Positions 57,841-64,000 of a stretch of DNA of 64,000 nt are shown here, piece by piece. Below the pieces are notes generated by a model. It saw nothing but the letters and a program-made list of their open reading frames with translations. It was not told the DNA's origin and did not search any database. Origin of the DNA: Shewanella schlegeliana. GTDB lineage: Bacteria > Pseudomonadota > Gammaproteobacteria > Enterobacterales > Shewanellaceae. The translations under genes were made by a program, and so were the position numbers. How positions within the stretch are numbered: the stretch's first letter is position 1; every line of letters starts with the position of its first letter. The stretch lies in assembly GCF_016765635.1 (NCBI RefSeq), contig NZ_JAESVD010000001.1, forward strand, positions 496,001 to 560,000, written 5' to 3'.

Positions 57841-58568
57841 TTAATTGCCACCATTGATGCGAAGTTAAAACATTGGAACCAAACGCTGAACTGGCCAAAC
57901 CCCTGTGCTCTGATCCGGTTTTCATGCTCGGTCAGTGTATCAGGTTTCATCACATTTTCTAACGAACTACGTTTTTGACTGATCTCTAACTCACTGTAAC
58001 CATTTGCTCTTTTGAAATCGAGATGTAAATCATCCAAAGTTGATTGGATCTTTTCTTCTTTAAAGTAAAGCTTTTCAGACAGCACCAATAAACCACCAGG
58101 TAGCAGGCCTTGATAGATGTTGTTGAGCAGGCTTTCACGATCGCTTGGCGCAAGGAATTGCATTGTGAAATTCAGCACGACTAAAGATGCGTTTTCTATC
58201 TTAATATCGCGAATATCACCACAGACTAGCTCTACCGGAGTTTCACTCACATAAGCCGATAGATTCTCACTGCAGCGTTCAATCATCGACTCGCTATTAT
58301 CGATGGCGATGATTTGGCAGTTACGGCCTTCTACCCGACGGCGAATACTTAATGTTGCCGATCCTAATGAGCAACCTAGATCATAAATCTTGCTGTTAGG
58401 CGTGGCGTATTTTTGGGCTAAATCGCCAATGGTATTGATTATTTGACCATAACCAGGAACGGAGCGCCTGATCATATCATTAAATACACCTGCTACTTTG
58501 TCATCGAATTGAAAGTCGCTGACGCGTTCGTATGGCTTGGCAAAGAGATTATCTTGAGAAGAGTTCAT
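57837..58568 (-). CDS. cmoA: Carboxy-SAM synthase CmoA
   Basis: Makes carboxy-S-adenosylmethionine from SAM and prephenate, feeding CmoB. 243 residues. Motifs: [38 protein letters not shown] (SAM binding), [13 protein letters not shown], and [17 protein letters not shown]. Start at the ATG at 58566-58568. First gene of the minus-strand train that runs to DUF3541. The 150-bp gap to the next gene shows nothing further. Confidence 0.97.
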   Translation of the reverse strand: MNSSQDNLFAKPYERVSDFQFDDKVAGVFNDMIRRSVPGYGQIINTIGDLAQKYATPNSKIYDLGCSLGSATLSIRRRVEGRNCQIIAIDNSESMIERCSENLSAYVSETPVELVCGDIRDIKIENASLVVLNFTMQFLAPSDRESLLNNIYQGLLPGGLLVLSEKLYFKEEKIQSTLDDLHLDFKRANGYSELEISQKRSSLENVMKPDTLTEHENRIRAQGFGQFSVWFQCFNFASMVAIK

Positions 58569-58717
58569 GTGATCAAATAGTGAGAGTTCAACTCTTCATT
58601 CTAGCTAAACATCTCTATAACCAGCAAGACTAGCACTGGAATTTCCTCATAAAATTTTGTCTAATAGCAATAATTAAACAAAATAAACCCAATTATTTAA
58701 CCTTGTGAGAAATGTAA

Positions 58718-61528
58718 TTGAAAACTATCACTTGTTTGTTGCGAATTTTTGCGCTGATGTTTATCGCGTTTCCGGCCTTTTCGGATTCAAAGGTAGGGGA
58801 AGTGCCGCTAACTATTGCAATGAGCAACGACAGTTACCCCTTTCAGTTTGTCGATGAAAATAATCAACCAAGCGGTCTTTTGGTCGATATCTGGCTGGAA
58901 TGGTCGAAACAGACGAACACGCAAGTGGTGTTTAAGCCCTCTAACTGGGAGGCCTCTTTAACAGATTTAGAGATGGGAGTCGCCGATGTGCATATTGGTA
59001 TGGCCAAGACGACCACTCGAGAAAATCAATATGAGTTTGCTGAAAAAATAGCGAGTGTAAACAGTTTCCTCTACATCAACTACCAATTACCACAGGCACA
59101 AAGCTTTGCCGATATCATCCCTTATAAAATCGGTGTCGTTAAAGGTGCGGCACAAATAGCAATCTTAAAGCGGCTGCAACCAAAGCTTACATTCAGCTAC
59201 TTTGATAATCGCAGTGAATTAATAAAAGCTGTGATTAATGAGGAAGTTTTTGTATTTGTAGGTTTGGAAGGCTTTTTACGACAAAGCCAGATTAACAACA
59301 TCATCTCGGTCAACTTTCCTGTTGAGAATCGTAAACTTATCTCCGCCTTGTCGATATCTCCCGCAGTACAAAAGGGCAGTAATCGGCTGGCAGCCTTGAT
59401 TTCGAAAGGGTTTAATGAAATTGAGCCCGAGGTGATTGAGAGTCATCAGCGTCGCTGGCTTGGAAACTTACGCTATCAGAACGATATCGTGATAGCGATG
59501 CAAGCAGGTGTTGAGCCTTTTGCTGATATCGGATCAGACGGTTTACCCCATGGTTTATTAGTCGATATCTGGAAGTTATGGTCTGAAAAAACTGGGCTTC
59601 CGATTCGATTTGTTGCCGGTAGCATGAAACAGAGCATAGATAATATTAAGCGCGGTATAGCCGATGTTCACTTAGGCTATCCTGAATCGACTTCTATGCA
59701 GACGGGCCTTAATCGCACCCATACGATATATCGTGTGGCTAGCCGTTTATTCTCATTTGAAAAACCACTGCAAAGCCTGGAGGAGCTTAAGGGCAAAGTT
59801 GTGGCTGTTTCTCCAACGTCACCTTACTTACCTGAGTTAGTCGATGCCTTGCCTGATTCGGATATTCGTTATTATCACTCTGTCGATAGCATGATTGAAG
59901 CGGCTAAAAGTGGCGAGATTAGCGCGTTCGTTGCAGCCTCTGCTTGGACTCAGCATTACCTGCTTTTAAATCATAGCTGGGAGCAATTTCATCAGTATAT
60001 TGACTTGGAGTTTAAGACTGACCTGTTTGTGCTCAATCGAGGCAGTGAGCAGGGCTTCGCCCAGAGAGTTGCGGCGGGATTCAGCCTTATATCCCAAGGG
60101 GAGTTAGCCACCATTGAACGTAAGTGGATGTTAAACCCAGAGGATAGAATCTATAAAAATACACAGGGCTTGATTAATTTAACACCTGTTCAGCAGCGAC
60201 TAATCGAAGAGGTTGGCACTGTGAAGGTGGGGTATCTGCGCAACTGGCAACCGATGGAGTATCTGCAAGAGGGTCAATATGCGGGGATTAACAGTGATAT
60301 CGTCAATATTATCGCCGATGAGTTGAGTCTCACTGTTGAAACGCAAGTGTTTGATGAATGGCAAAACTTGCTTGATGCGCTAATAAGCGGAGAGGTGGAC
60401 ATGGCGGGCTCTGTGGCTAAGACTCCGGAGCGGGAATTTCAATTGAGCTTTACCGATTCATATTGGCCTGCGCCTTGGGGGCTGGTGACGTCATTCAATA
60501 ACGTTAATGTTTTTAGCCTAGATGATCTCAAAGGGCAAAGAGTCGCCGTGGTTGAAGGCTATCATATTATTGGTCAGTTAATGCGTGAACATCCAAGGTT
60601 AAAGCTGATTTTGGTGCCCGATAGTCAAGCTGGATTGAAAGCGGTAGAGCAGGGCAAGGCAGACGTCTTTATCGATAAGGTGGTGAACTTAAGTCGTAAC
60701 TTGCGCAACGATAAATTTTCTAGCTTGAAGATGTCAATGTTGGTAGGTTTCGCTCAACAACGTAGCCATTTTGGTGTTCACCATAGCAAAAAAGAACTGC
60801 TGCCTCTCATCAATGCTGTATTGGCAAATATCGACTCCACTCGGCAGCAAGAGATCCATCAGAAGTGGGTGTCACAGACCGTTGAGTTTGGTCGCGATGA
60901 ATATGAGAATAAGCTCAAAATTAGCATAGTGGCGTTTTCGATTCTGACCTTAGTCATCTTCATGGCACTGCTGGTCATTCGGCGTTTACGTAAAGAGGTA
61001 GCACTGCGTATTGAAGCCGAGAATAAGATGGCACATTTTGCTAAGCATGATGCGTTGACTCAGTTACCTAATCGAATGTTGATTGAAGACCGACTCGAGC
61101 AGGCTATATTGTTGCACGCTCGAGACACTGCCCAGTTTGCAGTGATCTTTATCGATTTAGATGGTTTTAAATTGATTAACGATAAGTTTGGTCATCAAGT
61201 TGGCGATAAGTTCTTGATACATGTGAGTGAGGTGCTCGCTAACAGCATTCGTCGCTCCGATACTGTAGGACGCCTTGGTGGAGATGAGTTTGTAATTATT
61301 TTAAATAACATCAAAGATCTTAAATCAGTTTATGATGTGACTGAAAATTTATTAAGCAGCCTATCAACGCCCTTTGTTATAAATGATCAGACTGTAAGTG
61401 CATCGGCTAGCATAGGTATTGCAGTCTATCCAAAAGATGGTGATTGTATCGATGCACTATTGAAAACTGCAGATAAACAGATGTATCGTGCAAAAAATGC
61501 GGGTGGCAGGGCATATCGAAGCACCTAG
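58718..61528 (+). CDS. Diguanylate cyclase with three periplasmic SBP domains
   Basis: 936 residues. A signal peptide (TCLLRIFALMFIAFPAFS), then three type-3 solute-binding domains: about 25-245 (VPLTIAMSNDSYPFQFVDENNQPSG), 255-490 (DIVIAMQAGVEPFADIGSDGLPHG) and 500-725 (TVKVGYLRNWQPMEYLQEGQYAG). One membrane helix follows at about 735-757, then GGDEF (about 785-936). The GGDEF site is intact (GRLGGDEF) with an I-site RRSD five residues before it. It should couple periplasmic ligand binding to c-di-GMP. Start TTG at 58718, preceded by GTGAGAAATG. Confidence 0.9.
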   Translation: MKTITCLLRIFALMFIAFPAFSDSKVGEVPLTIAMSNDSYPFQFVDENNQPSGLLVDIWLEWSKQTNTQVVFKPSNWEASLTDLEMGVADVHIGMAKTTTRENQYEFAEKIASVNSFLYINYQLPQAQSFADIIPYKIGVVKGAAQIAILKRLQPKLTFSYFDNRSELIKAVINEEVFVFVGLEGFLRQSQINNIISVNFPVENRKLISALSISPAVQKGSNRLAALISKGFNEIEPEVIESHQRRWLGNLRYQNDIVIAMQAGVEPFADIGSDGLPHGLLVDIWKLWSEKTGLPIRFVAGSMKQSIDNIKRGIADVHLGYPESTSMQTGLNRTHTIYRVASRLFSFEKPLQSLEELKGKVVAVSPTSPYLPELVDALPDSDIRYYHSVDSMIEAAKSGEISAFVAASAWTQHYLLLNHSWEQFHQYIDLEFKTDLFVLNRGSEQGFAQRVAAGFSLISQGELATIERKWMLNPEDRIYKNTQGLINLTPVQQRLIEEVGTVKVGYLRNWQPMEYLQEGQYAGINSDIVNIIADELSLTVETQVFDEWQNLLDALISGEVDMAGSVAKTPEREFQLSFTDSYWPAPWGLVTSFNNVNVFSLDDLKGQRVAVVEGYHIIGQLMREHPRLKLILVPDSQAGLKAVEQGKADVFIDKVVNLSRNLRNDKFSSLKMSMLVGFAQQRSHFGVHHSKKELLPLINAVLANIDSTRQQEIHQKWVSQTVEFGRDEYENKLKISIVAFSILTLVIFMALLVIRRLRKEVALRIEAENKMAHFAKHDALTQLPNRMLIEDRLEQAILLHARDTAQFAVIFIDLDGFKLINDKFGHQVGDKFLIHVSEVLANSIRRSDTVGRLGGDEFVIILNNIKDLKSVYDVTENLLSSLSTPFVINDQTVSASASIGIAVYPKDGDCIDALLKTADKQMYRAKNAGGRAYRST

Positions 61529-61604
61529 TTTTGCTAAGATAAGCCAAACTATTTAATTTTTAATCTAAATTGATGGATAGTTAGCCGACTAATCGAGAAG
61601 TTAT

Positions 61605-61632
61605 TTGGAAAACGGCAATATTTCTCTATAAT
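61605..61632 (+). promoter_or_regulatory. Probable sigma-70 promoter of aspS
   Basis: -35 TTGGAA at 61605-61610, 16 bases, -10 TATAAT at 61627-61632. A run GCCGCTTTT follows the -10. The leader to the ATG is about 60 bases, with AAAGGAAAGAG as ribosome site. Confidence 0.6.
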
Positions 61633-61698
61633 GCCGCTTTTGTCTTATTTTGAACCAGATCCTCAAGCATCGCTTTGCGGAATAAAGGAAAGAGTTAA

Positions 61699-63495
61699 AT
61701 GCGCAGTCATTATTGTGGAGACGTCAATAAGTCTCACGTAGGTCAAGAAGTGACCCTAGTGGGTTGGGTTAATCGCAGCCGAGATTTAGGCGGCGTAGTT
61801 TTTCTCGATCTTCGTGATAGAGAAGGTATCGTTCAGGTTGTTTATGATCCAGACCTTCCTGAAGTTTTTGACGTTGCAAGCACACTACGCAGCGAATTTT
61901 GTGTTCAGATCAAAGGCCTTGTAAGAGCAAGACCTGACAGCCAGATTAACGCCGATATGCGTACTGGTGAGGTTGAGATTTTAGGTCTAGAGCTAACCAT
62001 TTTGAACAGCTCTGCACCACTGCCAATCAACATGGACAAAAATCAGCACAATACCGAAGAGCAGCGTCTTAAGTATCGCTACCTAGATCTACGTCGCCCA
62101 GAGATGGCTGACCGTATTATCTTCCGCTCTAAAGTGACAAGTGCGGTAAGACGTTTCCTAGATGGTAACGGTTTCCTCGATATCGAAACGCCAATTCTGA
62201 CTAAGGCGACACCAGAAGGTGCGCGTGACTACCTAGTACCAAGCCGTACTTATAAAGGTCAGTTCTTCGCATTGCCACAATCACCACAGCTGTTTAAGCA
62301 GTTGTTGATGATGTCTGGTTTTGACCGCTACTATCAGATCGTCAAGTGTTTCCGTGATGAAGACTTACGTGCTGACCGTCAGCCTGAATTTACTCAGATC
62401 GATATCGAAACGTCATTTATGACCTCTGAGCAAGTCATGGATAAGACGGAAGAGATGGTTCGCGGTCTATTTAAAGAGTTATTGAATGTTGATTTAGGCC
62501 AGTTCCCTAAGATGACATTCGAAGAAGCGATGCGTCGTTTTGGTTCAGATAAGCCAGACTTACGTAACCCGCTTGAGCTGATTGACGTTGCCGATATCGT
62601 TAAAGATGTTGAGTTTGCGGTATTTAATGGCCCAGCAAACGATCCTGAAGGCCGTGTTGCAGTACTGAGCATTCCTGATGGCGCTAAGCTTTCACGTAAG
62701 CAGCTAGATGAATACGCTAAGTATGTCACTATCTACGGCGCGAAAGGTCTAGCTTGGATGAAGGTCAACGACCTTGATAAGGGCATGGAAGGCATCCAGT
62801 CTCCAGTGCTTAAGTTCCTAAGTGAAGACGTGGTTAAGGCGCTACTTGAGCGTACTGGCGCACAAACTGGCGATCTAATTCTATTTGGTGCAGATAAAGC
62901 TAATATCGTTGCCGAAGCTATGGGCGCACTACGTCTGAAAGCGGGTGAAGATTTCGAACTACTTCAAGGTGAGTGGAAACCACTTTGGGTTGTTGACTTC
63001 CCAATGTTTGAGCGTACCTCTGATGGCGGACTGCATGCAATGCACCACCCATTCACAGCGCCAAGCAACATGACACCTGAAGAGCTAGAAGCTAACCCAA
63101 CGGGTGCGATTTCTGATGCTTATGACATGGTATTGAACGGCTGTGAATTAGGCGGTGGTTCTGTACGTATTCACGATAGCAAGATGCAGTCTGCTGTATT
63201 TAGAATTCTAGGTATTAATGACGAAGAAGCGAACGAGAAGTTTGGCTTCCTATTAGAAGCATTACGCTACGGTACACCACCTCATGCAGGTCTTGCATTT
63301 GGTTTAGACCGTATCATCATGTTGATGACTGGCGCGAGCTCAATCCGTGACGTGATGGCGTTCCCTAAAACAACGACAGCTGCTTGTCCGTTAACCAATG
63401 CTCCAGGGTTTGCCAATCCTGAGCAGTTAGCCGAGCTTGGTGTTAGTGTTGTTGAAGCGGAAGCTAAAGATGCTGAAGTAAAAGACGCTGAATAA
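61699..63495 (+). CDS. aspS: Aspartyl-tRNA synthetase
   Basis: Charges tRNA-Asp. 598 residues, the bacterial-type long form. The N-terminal OB-fold anticodon-binding domain ([26 protein letters not shown]), class II motif 1, motif 2 ([20 protein letters not shown]), the bacterial insertion domain (about 280-420), and motif 3 ([15 protein letters not shown]) are all present. The C-terminal [14 protein letters not shown] tail is an acidic extension of a few residues. Followed by a terminator. The window also carries the four tRNA-Asp genes. Confidence 0.98.
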   Translation: MRSHYCGDVNKSHVGQEVTLVGWVNRSRDLGGVVFLDLRDREGIVQVVYDPDLPEVFDVASTLRSEFCVQIKGLVRARPDSQINADMRTGEVEILGLELTILNSSAPLPINMDKNQHNTEEQRLKYRYLDLRRPEMADRIIFRSKVTSAVRRFLDGNGFLDIETPILTKATPEGARDYLVPSRTYKGQFFALPQSPQLFKQLLMMSGFDRYYQIVKCFRDEDLRADRQPEFTQIDIETSFMTSEQVMDKTEEMVRGLFKELLNVDLGQFPKMTFEEAMRRFGSDKPDLRNPLELIDVADIVKDVEFAVFNGPANDPEGRVAVLSIPDGAKLSRKQLDEYAKYVTIYGAKGLAWMKVNDLDKGMEGIQSPVLKFLSEDVVKALLERTGAQTGDLILFGADKANIVAEAMGALRLKAGEDFELLQGEWKPLWVVDFPMFERTSDGGLHAMHHPFTAPSNMTPEELEANPTGAISDAYDMVLNGCELGGGSVRIHDSKMQSAVFRILGINDEEANEKFGFLLEALRYGTPPHAGLAFGLDRIIMLMTGASSIRDVMAFPKTTTAACPLTNAPGFANPEQLAELGVSVVEAEAKDAEVKDAE

Positions 63496-63508
63496 GTAAG
63501 ATGTAATA

Positions 63509-63538
63509 AGAGCCGAGTTAAGACTCGGCTTTTTTTTC
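63509..63538 (+). terminator. Terminator of aspS
   Basis: Stem AGCCGAGT/ACTCGGCT with loop TAAG and eight T. Confidence 0.92.
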
Positions 63539-63568
63539 GACTAATTGAGACCAAACAGTAATTCCCCC

Positions 63569-63633
63569 TATACCCAAGTCACTTGCACATTAATTTAGTT
63601 ATTTCTTTCAGTTTTTCAGGTAGTTTGGGTATA
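63569..63633. repeat. Inverted repeat TATACCCAA / TTGGGTATA before yebC
   Basis: A perfect 9-bp inverted repeat separated by 47 bases (63569-63577 and 63625-63633). It may be a short repeat element with these ends, or a regulatory palindrome. The right half abuts the ribosome site region of yebC. Confidence 0.55.
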
Positions 63634-63654
63634 AAAGGCATTTAGGAGAAAGAT

Positions 63655-64000
63655 ATGGCAGGACACAGTAAATGGGCCAACATCAAGCATCGTAAAGCGG
63701 CTCAAGATGCAAAACGTGGCAAACTTTTTACAAAGTTTATTCGTGAGCTGACTGTAGCGGCTCGTGAAGGCGGCTCCGATCCAGACTCAAATCCACGTTT
63801 ACGTGCCGCTATCGACAAATCGTTATCAAATAATATGACCCGAGATACGGTTGAGCGTGCAATTAAGCGCGGTGCCGGTGAGCTAGATGGTCAAGTGTTG
63901 GAAACCATTATTTATGAAGGTTATGGTCCAGGTGGCACCGCGGTGTTAGTTGAAACCATGACTGACAATAAAAACCGTACCGTATCGGGCGTGCGTAATG
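63655..64000 (+). CDS. yebC: YebC/PmpR-family protein, 5' part (cut by window edge)
   Basis: 115 codons from ATG 63655 run off the window. The opening [22 protein letters not shown] is diagnostic. [48 protein letters not shown] and [23 protein letters not shown] follow the family. It is reported as a DNA-binding regulator, and more recently some members as ribosome-acting translation factors. Ribosome site AGGAGA. It is often linked to ruvC, which would be just downstream. Confidence 0.96.
   Translation, partial: MAGHSKWANIKHRKAAQDAKRGKLFTKFIRELTVAAREGGSDPDSNPRLRAAIDKSLSNNMTRDTVERAIKRGAGELDGQVLETIIYEGYGPGGTAVLVETMTDNKNRTVSGVRN

Overview
The window is a piece of a gammaproteobacterial chromosome, most likely Shewanella or a close marine relative. 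The assignment rests on gene content and order recognised from memory: gloB / yafS-type methyltransferase / rnhA-dnaQ followed by a TIGR03503-type gene, msrPQ, fadE beside yafJ, a fused thiD-thiE inside thiC-thiDE-F-S-G-H, cmoA-cmoB, and aspS followed by yebC. Base composition looks intermediate, without a strong bias. No search could be run, so all names are family-level recognition from the protein sequences.

Layout. 0-13.6 kb is housekeeping DNA: partial rmuC, periplasmic methionine sulfoxide repair (msrPQ), an H-NS-N-terminus-like small protein, an RraA-fold protein that keeps a pyruvate-aldolase motif, AsmA, a BsuPI-type lipoprotein, mltD, gloB, a 317-bp MITE, a methyltransferase, a YeiE-like LysR regulator, rnhA, dnaQ and a TIGR03503 protein. 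13.7-14.85 kb is a repeat-rich tRNA-Asp locus: four identical genes (two 173-bp tandem copies), two decayed tRNA-Asp 3'-ends each with a copied terminator, and about 19 copies of a 7-bp repeat. 15-23.5 kb has an NhaP-type antiporter, a PAS-PAS-GGDEF cyclase, a serine-type transporter, a coupled pair of small exported proteins and an iron alcohol dehydrogenase.

23.5-26.2 kb is accessory DNA: hairpin-rich non-coding sequence, small orphan genes, a two-gene minus-strand operon of tiny proteins, and an isolated integron-type attC site directly after a small gene. 26.3-41.2 kb returns to core functions: a B12-type radical SAM protein, katG, fadE with a FadR-like operator inside its promoter, yafJ, a DUF3108 protein, an alkyltransferase-like protein, a small outer-membrane barrel, a POT/MFS transporter, a peptide deformylase, a DTW-domain protein and a TrhA/hemolysin III protein.

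41.5-49.7 kb is dominated by the thiamin operon behind a TPP riboswitch: ThiC makes HMP-P, ThiDE phosphorylates it and joins it to the thiazole, and ThiF/S/G/H build the thiazole. 49.8-58.6 kb holds a lone receiver domain, a small helical protein and a long minus-strand gene train: cmoA, cmoB, a retropepsin-like lipoprotein, an inactive transglutaminase-7TM protein, an ATP-grasp ligase, an M3-peptidase-like protein without its zinc motif, and a DUF3541 protein. The last five look like one envelope system and are the best candidate here for undescribed biology. 58.7-64 kb has a triple-SBP GGDEF protein, aspS and the start of yebC.
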